The translations under genes were made by a program, and so were the position numbers. Below are positions 18,472-26,392 of a DNA stretch of 64,000 bases, one piece after another. Where the stretch lies: assembly GCA_947475735.1 (NCBI GenBank), contig CANJLQ010000013.1, positions 1-64,000 of the forward strand. The letters are read 5' to 3'. This DNA is from Caulobacteraceae bacterium (GTDB taxonomy: Bacteria > Pseudomonadota > Alphaproteobacteria > Caulobacterales > Caulobacteraceae). The notes beneath the pieces were generated by a model, which was given only the letters and a program-made list of their open reading frames with translations, searched no databases and was not told the origin of the DNA. Position 1 is the stretch's first letter; every line of letters begins with the position of its first letter.

Positions 18472-19058
18472 GTGTCAGTCTTCGGCTTGCGCGGCTTGCG
18501 AGCGACGCTCGGAACCCCGGCAACGGCCACTGGGGCGGCACGCTTTCGCGCCGCTTTCGGCTTGGTCGCGGGAACGACGTCCGCGGCTTTGGCGGCGCGA
18601 GGCTTCACGGTCCGCGCCGGCTTGGCCGTCTCAGCCACGGCGGCGTCGGCGACAGGCGCGTCGGACACGGGCAGCGGGGTCATGACCGGTTCGGGAAACT
18701 CCGGGCTATCCAGGGCCAGCGGCGGCGCTGACGTCGGGATCGCCGGCTTGTCGAGTTCGGACTTGATGTCCTTGAAGGCGGCGTCGGCCTCGGCCCCCAG
18801 CCGCACCATCCCCTGCCCGACCGGGCCCTGGCCTTGACGCAGCGCCTCGACCTCCTTGCGCAGATCGTCGAGTTCGGACTGGCGCGCCATCTCATCGAAG
18901 CTGGCCCGGAACTCATTGGCCATGCCGCGCATCTTCGCGACCCACTTGCCGAGCTGCCGCAGCATGCCGGGCAGCCGCTCGGGGCCGACCACGATCAGGG
19001 CGACTGCGGCGATCACGAGATATTCGAGGCCCCCGATCCCGGGGCCGAGGCCGCCCAT
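18468..19058 (-). CDS. tatB: Sec-independent translocase protein TatB
   Basis: The 196-residue protein has one N-terminal transmembrane helix (EYLVIAAVALIVVGPERLP), then an amphipathic helix (LRQLGKWVAKMRGMANEFR) and a long Ala/Lys/Pro-rich tail typical of alphaproteobacterial TatB. The conserved Glu in GGLEYL and Pro in VGPERLP are present. It is the middle gene of tatABC, 25 bases after tatA. Confidence 0.93.
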   Translation of the reverse strand: MGGLGPGIGGLEYLVIAAVALIVVGPERLPGMLRQLGKWVAKMRGMANEFRASFDEMARQSELDDLRKEVEALRQGQGPVGQGMVRLGAEADAAFKDIKSELDKPAIPTSAPPLALDSPEFPEPVMTPLPVSDAPVADAAVAETAKPARTVKPRAAKAADVVPATKPKAARKRAAPVAVAGVPSVARKPRKPKTDT

Positions 19059-19083
19059 CCGTCAGGCTCTTTCCGCCGATGGC

Positions 19084-19299
19084 CTAGCGCTTCAGTTCTT
19101 CTTTTTCCGCCTCGGTGCGCGGCAGGCTGGACACGCCTTCTGCCGGTCCGGACTTGTCGTCGTCCTTCAGGCCCTCGCGGAAGGCCTTGATGCCCTTGGC
19201 GGCGTCGCCCATCAGGCCCGACAGCTTGCCCCGCCCGCCGAACAGCAGCGCCACGACGACGATGACGATGGCCCAGTGCCAGATGCTCATAGCGCCCAC
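19084..19299 (-). CDS. tatA: Sec-independent translocase protein TatA
   Basis: The 71-residue pore-forming subunit has one membrane helix ([20 protein letters not shown]) followed by the amphipathic [19 protein letters not shown]. The GTG at 19299 is preferred because GAGGAGAG lies about 6 bases upstream; the ATG at 19290 is the alternative. It is the first gene of tatABC. In Caulobacter relatives the scpAB genes usually lie upstream; here a Doc toxin module occupies that place. Confidence 0.94.
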   Translation of the reverse strand: MGAMSIWHWAIVIVVVALLFGGRGKLSGLMGDAAKGIKAFREGLKDDDKSGPAEGVSSLPRTEAEKEELKR

Positions 19300-19388
19300 G
19301 GCGAACTCTCCTCGAACAGGCCGGCTCGGCCCGCGTCAAACATACGGTCCCTATAGTCCACCGGATGGCGACGCGCCAAGGGAATGCG

Positions 19389-19781
19389 TCAGGAGGGCGC
19401 GGTGTTGTCGCGCAGCCAGGCCGCAAGGGCGTCGATATCGATCTCTCCGGCCGCGACGCCAATGATGGTGTTGATTGCATCCACCTTGTCGGCCCTCAAC
19501 GGCCGATCGTTCAAAGCAAGAAACAGAATCAACGCGGCGTATGCCGACCGCTTGTTGCCATCGACGAACGGGTGGTTGGACGCGATCCCGACGGCATAAG
19601 TCGCCGCCAGCACGAGCAGATCGGTCTCCCCCTCGTAAAAGAAGCGATTGACCGGTCTCTGAAGGGCGGACTCCAGAAGCCCCGCATCCCGGATGCCGGC
19701 GGGTCCCCCGTGCAAAGCCAGCGAGCGATCATGCAGGCTGACGATCGCCTGTTGCTCGACCCAGACCGGCTCTCGCGTCAC
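19389..19781 (-). CDS. doc: Fic/Doc-family toxin
   Basis: The 130-residue Doc-type death-on-curing protein carries the Fic loop HPFVDGNKR at residues 70-78. Doc toxins phosphorylate EF-Tu, whereas classical Fic proteins AMPylate. The loop here has an Asp-Gly-Asn-Lys-Arg form that is intermediate between HPFx(D/E)GNGR and Doc HxFxNANKR. An N-terminal IRDAGLLESALQRP helix is typical of Doc. It overlaps the upstream antitoxin gene by four bases. Confidence 0.88.
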   Translation of the reverse strand: MTREPVWVEQQAIVSLHDRSLALHGGPAGIRDAGLLESALQRPVNRFFYEGETDLLVLAATYAVGIASNHPFVDGNKRSAYAALILFLALNDRPLRADKVDAINTIIGVAAGEIDIDALAAWLRDNTAPS

Positions 19782-20005
19782 TTCGCCAAGGCTCGAAACA
19801 CGTCCCTGTGCTCGTCCATGAGCTTCTCGCCCAAGGCGATCTGCTGCTGAACCTTGTCGTCATAGGGCGAAACGCGCATCGACCCGTCGGGCGCTCGGGT
19901 GAGATACAGCGTTGATCCCTTCTCGACGCCAAGCTCGATCAGCGCCTCTTTTGGTAACACGACGCCGACGGAGTTTCCGACCTGGGTGACTTTCAAGGCG
20001 ATCAT
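19778..20005 (-). CDS. AbrB/MazE-type antitoxin
   Basis: The 75-residue protein has an N-terminal SpoVT-AbrB swapped-hairpin DNA-binding fold ([18 protein letters not shown]) and a C-terminal helix that would neutralise the toxin. The ATG at 20005 is preceded by GAAGGAG; the ORF-track start lies upstream within the operator region. It overlaps doc by four bases. Pairing of an AbrB-type antitoxin with Doc rather than Phd is a known but less common arrangement. Confidence 0.87.
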   Translation of the reverse strand: MIALKVTQVGNSVGVVLPKEALIELGVEKGSTLYLTRAPDGSMRVSPYDDKVQQQIALGEKLMDEHRDVFRALAK

Positions 20006-20029
20006 GACTGGCGCTCCTTCGGGCCGGCT

Positions 20030-20049
20030 ATATAACACCCGTTATAACG
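20030..20049. promoter_or_regulatory. TATAAC/GTTATA inverted elements between antitoxin and rnhA
   Basis: The sequence contains TATATAACACCCGTTATAAC with a perfect CGTTATAACG palindrome at 20040-20049. It starts 24 bases upstream of the antitoxin start and ends two bases before the rnhA ATG. AbrB-type antitoxins usually repress their own operon at such sites, so this is the likely autoregulatory operator, and it would sit on any rnhA promoter too. Confidence 0.5.
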
Positions 20050-20051
20050 GA

Positions 20052-20510
20052 ATGCGAGTTCGCTTGACCCACGTCATCATCCACACCGACGGTGCCTGCA
20101 AAGGCAATCCCGGCCCTGGCGGCTGGGGCGCGATCCTCCAGGCCGGGGGCAAGACCAAGGAAATGTCGGGCGGCGAGCCCCTGACGACCAACAACCGCAT
20201 GGAGCTGACCGCCGCCATCATGGCGCTGGAGGCCCTGACCCGCCCCTGCAAGATCGATCTGCACACGGACAGCAAATACGTCATGGACGGCATCACCGGC
20301 TGGATCCACGGCTGGAAGGCGCGGGGCTGGAAGACGGCGGACAAGAAGCCGGTCAAGAACGACGACCTGTGGAAGCGGCTCGACGCCGCCCGCGCCCGGC
20401 ACGAGGTCAAATGGCACTGGGTCAAGGGTCACGCCGGCCACGCGCTGAACGAGCGGGCCGACCAGTTGGCCAACCGTGGCATCGAGGAGATGCGCGCGGC
20501 GAAAGCCTAG
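20052..20510 (+). CDS. rnhA: ribonuclease HI
   Basis: The 152-residue enzyme degrades the RNA strand of RNA-DNA hybrids. Catalytic acidic residues are seen in [36 protein letters not shown] and the C-terminal NERADQLA. The ATG at 20052 or a TTG at 20064 would both give complete proteins. The gene is divergent from the Doc module with only 46 bases between start codons. Its stop overlaps the stop of the NfeD-type gene. Confidence 0.94.
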   Translation: MRVRLTHVIIHTDGACKGNPGPGGWGAILQAGGKTKEMSGGEPLTTNNRMELTAAIMALEALTRPCKIDLHTDSKYVMDGITGWIHGWKARGWKTADKKPVKNDDLWKRLDAARARHEVKWHWVKGHAGHALNERADQLANRGIEEMRAAKA

Positions 20511-20965
20511 ACGGCGCGGACCTTCAGGTCACCGCCTCGGCTGGCCTCGACGATCACGCTGTCGCCGACCGGCGGGCCTTCGCCATCGATCTCCGCCGCC
20601 CATTCGGCGCCCGACACAAAGACCCGTCCGCGTCCGTCGACGAAGGGCGCGACCACCCGGGCGCGCTGCCCGATGAGGCGCGCGTCGCGGTCGTTGATGT
20701 CGGGCCGGTCGTCCGGGTTCACCCTCTGGATCAGACGACGCGAGAACAGGGTCGCCACGACCGTCAACGCCGCGAACAGCCCCACTTCGCCCGCAAAGCC
20801 GATCTGAAGTCCCAGCGCCGTCAGCACGGCCACCACGCCCGCCGCCACCGCTGGCCACAGCAGCCACTCGGTCGAGGCCGCCGCCTCGACGGCCAGCAGC
20901 AGCACGCCGATGGCCAGCCAGATCCAGAAAGGCTGGCTGTTATAGACGTCGATCACCGCATCCAT
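20507..20965 (-). CDS. NfeD-family membrane protein
   Basis: The 152-residue protein has two N-terminal membrane segments ([17 protein letters not shown] and [19 protein letters not shown]). A C-terminal OB-fold NfeD domain follows ([27 protein letters not shown]). NfeD proteins partner with SPFH/stomatin proteins encoded next door. Here the stomatin gene ends 15 bases upstream, so the pair forms an operon probably linked to membrane microdomains. Confidence 0.9.
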   Translation of the reverse strand: MDAVIDVYNSQPFWIWLAIGVLLLAVEAAASTEWLLWPAVAAGVVAVLTALGLQIGFAGEVGLFAALTVVATLFSRRLIQRVNPDDRPDINDRDARLIGQRARVVAPFVDGRGRVFVSGAEWAAEIDGEGPPVGDSVIVEASRGGDLKVRAV

Positions 20966-20980
20966 CGCCGTCGTCTCCGG

Positions 20981-21958
20981 TCAGGCCGTAGGGGGAACGC
21001 TGGCGCCCCGCGAGGCGCGCGGGGTCGGCGCAGGCGCGGCCCGGGCGGGTCCCTGCTGCTCGCGAGCCAGGCCGACCAGCTCGCCGATGCCGGCGATGGT
21101 GCCGACCAGACCGCTCATCTCGGCCGGCACGATGACGGTCTTGGCCGTCGGATTGCGCGCCAGCGCGGCGAAGGCGTCGACGTAGCGTTGGGCCACGAAG
21201 TAGTTGATGGCGTTCACATCGCCGCGCGCGATCGCCTCGGACACCATAGCCGTCGCCTTGGCCTCGGCCTCGGCCTCGCGCTCGCGCGCTTCGGCGTCGC
21301 GGAAGGCGGCTTCCTTGCGACCTTCGGCCTGCAGGATGGCGGCCTGCTTGGCTCCTTCGGCGCGGGCGATGGCGGCCTGTTTCTCGCCCTCGGCCTCGGT
21401 GATGACGGCGCGGCGCTCGCGCTCGGCCTTCATCTGGCGGGCCATGGCGTTGGTGATGTCGACCGGCGGCGTCAGATCCTTTATCTCGATCCGGTTGACC
21501 TTGACCCCCCACGGTTCGGTCGCCGCATCGATCACGGTCAGCAGGCGCGAGTTGATGTTGTCGCGCTGGAAAAGCACCTCGTCCAGATCCATAGACCCGA
21601 CCACGGTCCGCAGGTTGGTCGAGCACAGCTGAGTGATGGCGTAGGGCAGGTTCTCGACCCGATAGGCGGCGCTGGGCGCGTCCATTACCTGGATGAAGAC
21701 GATGGCGTCCACCTTCACCATGGCGTTGTCCTTTGTGATGACCTCCTGCTGGGGCACGTCCAGGACCTGCTCCATCATGTTCATCCGCCGCCCGATCCGC
21801 TCGACGAACGGCACCAGGATGCTGATCCCGGGCTTCAGGGTCTTGGTGTATTTGCCGAACCGCTCGACCGTCAGTTCGCGGCCCTGGGGCACGATCTTGA
21901 CCAGGCTGAACAGGAAGACGGCCGCGAAAACGACGAGGGCCAGAACGAAATAGGTCAT
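20981..21958 (-). CDS. SPFH/stomatin (Band 7) protein
   Basis: The ATG at 21958 gives 325 residues. A single N-terminal transmembrane helix (FVLALVVFAAVFLFSLV) is followed by the SPFH domain (IVPQGRELTVERFGKY, LKPGISILVPFVERI). A long Ala/Glu-rich coiled coil follows (AERERRAVITEAEGEKQAA), and the C-terminus is Pro-rich. It belongs to the QmcA/stomatin-like branch. The ORF-track start is 138 residues too far upstream. Confidence 0.92.
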   Translation of the reverse strand: MTYFVLALVVFAAVFLFSLVKIVPQGRELTVERFGKYTKTLKPGISILVPFVERIGRRMNMMEQVLDVPQQEVITKDNAMVKVDAIVFIQVMDAPSAAYRVENLPYAITQLCSTNLRTVVGSMDLDEVLFQRDNINSRLLTVIDAATEPWGVKVNRIEIKDLTPPVDITNAMARQMKAERERRAVITEAEGEKQAAIARAEGAKQAAILQAEGRKEAAFRDAEAREREAEAEAKATAMVSEAIARGDVNAINYFVAQRYVDAFAALARNPTAKTVIVPAEMSGLVGTIAGIGELVGLAREQQGPARAAPAPTPRASRGASVPPTA

Positions 21959-22038
21959 CGGATACTCCTGCCCCGCAAGGGTAGCCGCAGCCCGCCGGGT
22001 TCGCCACAGAAACCGGAGGCCGCTCGATTCGCGAAGGC

Positions 22039-22461
22039 TTACGGTTCGGACGTGGAGGCGGCGCTGTCGCGCAAAACCAGGGCCGCTTCGATGATCCGCC
22101 GGGTCTCGCTCCACCCGACCCGCGTCAGCGCTTCCGCGACCGGAAAAAAGCCCGCCTCGGCCGCGTCGTCTCCCGCCACCGGTTCGCCGCCGAGCCACTC
22201 GGCGGCGAAGTCGATCAGCACATAGTGGCGATCCAGGTCCGGAAAGACGCCGTCCACAACGTCGATGAGGCCGATCAGCCGCGCCTCCACCCCAGTCTCC
22301 TCGCGCAGTTCGCGTATCGCGGCTGCCCGCACCGCCTCGCCCGGCTCGATTCGCCCGCCCGGCAGGCTCCATTCACCGATCCGCGGCGGGGTGCCGCGCC
22401 GGATCAGCAGGACCTCGTCCCCGCGCAGGCAGACGATACCAACGGCAGGCACAGGGGTCAT
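22039..22461 (-). CDS. NUDIX hydrolase
   Basis: The 140-residue protein has a complete Nudix box (GGRIEPGEAVRAAAIRELRE followed by ETGV). WSLPGG precedes the box. The substrate is probably a nucleoside diphosphate derivative such as ADP-ribose, but the sequence does not define it. The ATG at 22461 has AAGGA at a good distance; an ATG two codons earlier is too close to it. The gene is divergent from a Phd/VapC module with shared regulatory repeats between them. Confidence 0.88.
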   Translation of the reverse strand: MTPVPAVGIVCLRGDEVLLIRRGTPPRIGEWSLPGGRIEPGEAVRAAAIRELREETGVEARLIGLIDVVDGVFPDLDRHYVLIDFAAEWLGGEPVAGDDAAEAGFFPVAEALTRVGWSETRRIIEAALVLRDSAASTSEP

Positions 22462-22475
22462 CGGCATCCTTCGGG

Positions 22476-22501
22476 TTGGACCACCCAACTTGGACCATCC
22501 A
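22476..22501. promoter_or_regulatory. tandem TTGGACCAYCCA operator-like repeats
   Basis: TTGGACCACCCA (22476-22487) and TTGGACCATCCA (22490-22501) form a direct repeat with a 14-base period, 25 bases upstream of the antitoxin start and just upstream of the divergent NUDIX gene. Phd-type antitoxins repress their own operons by binding such repeats, so this is the likely autoregulatory operator. Binding is inferred from position. Confidence 0.5.
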
Positions 22502-22525
22502 GTCGGGCGTGGTATCTGGCAGGTC

Positions 22526-22795
22526 ATGACGACCATGAACATCGCTGAGGCCAAGTCCAAGCTCTCCGAACTCGTCGCCCGCGCCGAAGCCGGCGAGGAG
22601 GTCGTGATCGCGCGCAACGGTCGGCCTGCGGTTCGCCTCGTGGCGGCACCTTCCGTCGAAGGCTCGCCACGACGCCGCGCCATTGGTCTTTGGGATCATC
22701 TCGGCCTTGAGCTGGGCGACGACCTCTTCTTCAAGCGCGATCTGGAGTTGGAAGAGGCGGTCGATGCCACCCGAATCTTTCCGCCTGATGCATGA
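22526..22795 (+). CDS. Phd/YefM-type antitoxin
   Basis: The 89-residue protein has the Phd/YefM N-terminal DNA-binding domain (MNIAEAKSKLSELVARAEAG, VVIARNGRPAVRLV). The acidic C-terminal tail (DLELEEAVDATRI) is expected to occupy the toxin active site. The ORF track begins 87 residues too early. It overlaps the toxin gene by four bases, the usual arrangement for coupled toxin-antitoxin translation. Confidence 0.9.
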   Translation: MTTMNIAEAKSKLSELVARAEAGEEVVIARNGRPAVRLVAAPSVEGSPRRRAIGLWDHLGLELGDDLFFKRDLELEEAVDATRIFPPDA

Positions 22796-23172
22796 GACTG
22801 CTGCTGGACACACACGCCTTCGCATGGGCGCTCGCGAAATCCTCAAAGCTCTCACCCCGGGTTCTCGATCAGATCACCGACCCGAACAACGACGTGTGGG
22901 TCAGCGCAGCGACCATCTACGAGCTGGACTACAAACGTCCGGTCGATGCTGAAATCGCCGTTCTGCCGGCCGATCTGGCGGCCGCAGGTCTTCGGCTCGG
23001 CTATCGTTGGCTCGACATAGAACCCGAGCACGCGCGGATCGCCGCGAATCTGGACAGGTCGCATAAGGACCCCTGGGATCGTCTGATCGCCGCCCAGGCG
23101 GTGGCCGAAAGCCTCGACCTGGTAACAAAGGATACGGCCATGGCTGGACTGGGCGCGCGGGTGATGTGGTGA
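22792..23172 (+). CDS. vapC: VapC-like PIN-domain toxin
   Basis: The 126-residue PIN ribonuclease has acidic metal ligands at the expected places: LLLDTH (Asp6), TIYELD (Glu44), DPWDRLIAAQA (Asp96) and TKDTA (Asp114). PIN toxins cleave tRNA or rRNA. The Phd-type partner upstream is typical of this PIN subgroup. Its last few codons overlap the possible upstream start of the FAD oxidase gene. Confidence 0.92.
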   Translation: MRLLLDTHAFAWALAKSSKLSPRVLDQITDPNNDVWVSAATIYELDYKRPVDAEIAVLPADLAAAGLRLGYRWLDIEPEHARIAANLDRSHKDPWDRLIAAQAVAESLDLVTKDTAMAGLGARVMW

Positions 23173-23174
23173 CT

Positions 23175-24572
23175 ATGCCCCCCTCCGCCATCGCCGATCT
23201 GAAAGCCGCGCTCGGCCCTTCCGGCTGGACCGAGGACGCGCAGGAGATCGCGCCCTGGCTGACCGAATGGCGCAACAAGTGGCAGGGCCACACGCCGCTG
23301 ATGCTGAAACCCGGCTCGACCGCCGAAGTCGCCCGAGCCGTGGAGATTTGCGGCTCCCACGGCGTCGCCATCGTGCCTCAGGGCGGCGACACGGGTTTGG
23401 TCGGCGGCCAGATCCCTTATGGCGAGGTGCTGCTATCGACCCGACGCCTGCGGGCGATCCGCGACGTGACCCCGCTGGACGACGCCATGACGGTAGAGGC
23501 CGGCGTGACCCTGCTGGAGGCCCAACAGGCGGCGACAGCGGCGGGCCGCTTCTTTCCGCTTAGCCTCGCGGCAGAGGGCACGGCGACCATCGGCGGGGTC
23601 ATCTCGACGAACGCCGGCGGAACGGCCGTTCTGCGCTACGGCATGATGCGCGACCTGGTCCTGGGCATCGAGGCGGTCATGCCCGACGGCCAGGTCTTCA
23701 ACGGGCTGAAACGCCTGCGCAAGGACAACACCGGCTATGACCTCAAGCAGCTGCTGATCGGCGCCGAGGGCACCTTGGGCGTCGTCACTGCGGCGACGCT
23801 GAAGCTGTTCCCGATCCTGCGCAGCCGGGCGACCGCGGTCGTCGGTCTGGAGACCCCTGGGGCCGCGATCCAGCTCCTCGCCACGGCCAAGGCCGAGACC
23901 GGCGGCGGGGTCGAGGCCTTCGAGCTGATGAAGCGCATCGGCGTCGAGTTCGCCCTCCGTCACGTTCCCGGCGTGCGGGAACCTCTGGACAGCATCCAAC
24001 CCTGGTACGTCCTGATCGAGCTGACGTCCGGCGAACCCGGCGCAGCCGAGGCCGGCATGGAGCGCATTCTGGAGGCGGCCTTCGACCAGGGCCTGATCAC
24101 CGACGCCGCCATCGCCCAGAACGAGACCCAGACCCGCGACTTCTGGAAGCTGCGCGAGGAACAGTCCGCCGCCCAGAAACCCGAAGGCGGTGGCTGGAAG
24201 CACGACGTATCCGTGCCCGTCAGCCAGATCGCCGACTTCCTTGAAGAGGCCACCCAAGCCGTCGAAAGGTTCGAGCCCGGTGCCCGGGTCAGCGCCTTCG
24301 GCCACGTCGGCGACGGCAACATGCACTACGACATCCTGTGTCCCCCGGGCGGCGACCTGAAGGCCTTCCTCGGTCGCTGGGAGGCCGGGTCCCAGGTCGT
24401 TCACGACATCGTGGCCCGCTACGACGGCTCGATCTCCGCCGAGCATGGCCTAGGCCGCCTCAAAACCGACGAGGCCCGCCGCTACAAGTCTCCGCTGGAG
24501 GTCTCGACCATGCAGGCGATCCGGTTGGCCATCGATCCGAAGCGGATCATGAACCCGGCGGTGTTGTTCTGA
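23175..24572 (+). CDS. FAD-linked oxidase, D-lactate/D-2-hydroxyglutarate dehydrogenase type
   Basis: The 465-residue flavoprotein has an FAD_binding_4 domain (VAIVPQGGDTGLVGGQ, SLAAEGTATIGGVISTNAGG). Its C-terminal FAD-oxidase domain contains GHVGDGNMHYD and ends with IDPKRIMNPAVLF. These motifs place it in the GlcD/D2HGDH group, oxidising a D-2-hydroxyacid with electrons passed to quinone or an electron-transfer flavoprotein. The substrate is not resolvable by eye. A GTG three codons upstream overlaps the vapC stop and could be used, so it may be cotranscribed with the toxin operon. Confidence 0.87.
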   Translation: MPPSAIADLKAALGPSGWTEDAQEIAPWLTEWRNKWQGHTPLMLKPGSTAEVARAVEICGSHGVAIVPQGGDTGLVGGQIPYGEVLLSTRRLRAIRDVTPLDDAMTVEAGVTLLEAQQAATAAGRFFPLSLAAEGTATIGGVISTNAGGTAVLRYGMMRDLVLGIEAVMPDGQVFNGLKRLRKDNTGYDLKQLLIGAEGTLGVVTAATLKLFPILRSRATAVVGLETPGAAIQLLATAKAETGGGVEAFELMKRIGVEFALRHVPGVREPLDSIQPWYVLIELTSGEPGAAEAGMERILEAAFDQGLITDAAIAQNETQTRDFWKLREEQSAAQKPEGGGWKHDVSVPVSQIADFLEEATQAVERFEPGARVSAFGHVGDGNMHYDILCPPGGDLKAFLGRWEAGSQVVHDIVARYDGSISAEHGLGRLKTDEARRYKSPLEVSTMQAIRLAIDPKRIMNPAVLF

Positions 24573-24638
24573 TCGTCGCGCCCCGCTTCAAACCGTCGCC
24601 GAACGCGCCTAAACCGCCCGCCTGACGAACGGAGCGCC

Positions 24639-25415
24639 TTGCCCTTGCTGATCGTGCTGTCCCCGGCCAAGCGGCTGGACTTTTCCGAGCCGCCCGTGGC
24701 CGTCGAACCGACGATGCCGCGCCTGACCGAGGACACGGCCAGCCTCGCGCGCACCGCCCGGCGTCAGACCAAGGCGGACCTGCGCCGTCTCATGGGCATC
24801 TCGGACGACCTCGCTCGACTGAACCGCGAACGCTTCCAGGCCTTCGATCCCGAATCGCAGGACGGCACGCCCGCCGCCTGCGCCTTCGCCGGCGATGTCT
24901 ACCAGGGACTGGACGCCCGCTCCCTCGACAGCGACGCCCTAACCTTCGCCCAGGACCGCATCCGCATCCTGTCGGGCCTCTACGGCATTCTGCGCCCGCT
25001 CGACCGCATCCAGCCCTATCGGCTGGAGATGGGCACCCGGCTGAAGACTCGTCGAGGCTCCAGCCTCTACGACTTCTGGGGCGACCGGCTGTCGAAGCAG
25101 TTGAACGCGGACGCCGAAGGGCACGCCGACCCCACCCTGGTGAACCTCGCCAGCCAGGAGTATTTCGGCGCGGTCGACGCCAAGGCATTGAAGATCCCCG
25201 TCGTCACCTGCCACTTCCGCGAGGCGAAGGACGGCGAGAGCCGGATCATTTCCTTCTTCGCCAAGAAGGCGCGCGGGACCATGGCCCGCTTCGCCATCGA
25301 GGAGCGCATCGAACGGGTCACCGATCTGAAGGCCTTCGACCGCGACGGCTATCGGCTGGACAAGGCCGCCTCGACTGACCTGGACTGGATATTCATCCGG
25401 TCGGGAAATTCCTGA
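24639..25415 (+). CDS. yaaA: peroxide stress protein YaaA
   Basis: The 258-residue protein has the family opening LIVLSPAKRLDF, the central YQGLDARSL, RILSGLYGILRPLD and the closing FFAKKARGTMARF. YaaA lowers free intracellular iron under hydrogen peroxide stress and binds DNA. Translation most likely starts at the TTG at 24639, with CGGAGC upstream. There is no in-frame ATG close to the conserved N-terminus. Confidence 0.93.
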   Translation: MPLLIVLSPAKRLDFSEPPVAVEPTMPRLTEDTASLARTARRQTKADLRRLMGISDDLARLNRERFQAFDPESQDGTPAACAFAGDVYQGLDARSLDSDALTFAQDRIRILSGLYGILRPLDRIQPYRLEMGTRLKTRRGSSLYDFWGDRLSKQLNADAEGHADPTLVNLASQEYFGAVDAKALKIPVVTCHFREAKDGESRIISFFAKKARGTMARFAIEERIERVTDLKAFDRDGYRLDKAASTDLDWIFIRSGNS

Positions 25416-25526
25416 GGTCCAGGCCTCACCCCTGTCGCCTTCGCAGGCGCGAACGGCTAGGGTCTTCCGAACCCTGACCCCGGCGTCGAAAGGCGGCGGC
25501 AAGAAACCAGAACGGACGACAGCCTC

Positions 25527-26375
25527 ATGTTCCAGTGGCCCGGAAAGAAGGACGGCGAGCAGACCGAACGTCCCGTCTATCGCAACCCCGACGACCTGCG
25601 CGGCCAGGTCGCCGTCATCTCGGGCTCCACCTCCGGCATCGGCCTCGCCCTGGCCCGCGCGGTCGCCTCGCGCGGTGGCGACGTCGTCCTGAACGGCCTG
25701 GGCGACCCGTCGGAGATCGAGCGCACCCGGGCGGAGCTGGAAGCCAGCTGCGGCGTCCGCGTCCGTTACCACGCCGCGAATATGCTGAAGGGCGACGAGG
25801 TGGCCGACATGGTCGCCTATGCCAAGCACCAGCTGGGTCGGCTGGACATCCTGGTGAACAACGCCGGCGTTCAGCACGTCGAAGCGGTCGAGCGGTTCCC
25901 GTCCGAGAAGTGGGAACAGATCATCGCCATCAACCTGTCCTCGACCTTCTACGCCACCCGCGCCGCCATCCCGATCATGAAGGCGCAAGGGAGGGGCCGG
26001 ATCGTCAACATCGCCTCCGCCCACGGCCTGGTCGCCAGCCCGTTCAAGTCGGCCTACGTCGCCGCCAAGCACGGCGTGATCGGCTTCACCAAGACCGTTG
26101 CGCTCGAGGTCGCTCGCGACGGCATCACCTGCAACGCCATCTGCCCCGGCTACGTCGAGACCCCGCTGGTCCAGGCCCAGATCGCCGACCAGGCCAAGGC
26201 CCGCGGAATCTCCAAGGAAAAGGTCATCACCGACGTGATCCTGGAAGCCCAGCCGACCAAGCAGTTCGTCACGACCGACCAGCTGGCGGGCATCTTCCTC
26301 TACCTCGTGTCGGACCTGGGGGCCTCCGCCAACGGGGCCAGCTTCTCCATCGACGGCGGCTGGACCGCGCAATAG
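25527..26375 (+). CDS. bdhA: 3-hydroxybutyrate dehydrogenase (SDR family)
   Basis: The 282-residue short-chain dehydrogenase has NAD-binding SGSTSGIGLALA, the NNAGVQH strand and the catalytic YVAAKHG. The C-terminal PTKQFVTTDQLAG and FSIDGGWTAQ blocks are characteristic of 3-hydroxybutyrate dehydrogenases. It oxidises (R)-3-hydroxybutyrate to acetoacetate during polyhydroxybutyrate turnover. The N-terminus carries about 25 extra residues (MFQWPGKKDGEQTERP). A patatin-like gene follows 17 bases later, a common pairing in polyhydroxybutyrate-producing bacteria. Confidence 0.9.
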   Translation: MFQWPGKKDGEQTERPVYRNPDDLRGQVAVISGSTSGIGLALARAVASRGGDVVLNGLGDPSEIERTRAELEASCGVRVRYHAANMLKGDEVADMVAYAKHQLGRLDILVNNAGVQHVEAVERFPSEKWEQIIAINLSSTFYATRAAIPIMKAQGRGRIVNIASAHGLVASPFKSAYVAAKHGVIGFTKTVALEVARDGITCNAICPGYVETPLVQAQIADQAKARGISKEKVITDVILEAQPTKQFVTTDQLAGIFLYLVSDLGASANGASFSIDGGWTAQ

Positions 26376-26392
26376 GCACAGCCGGGGGGCAT

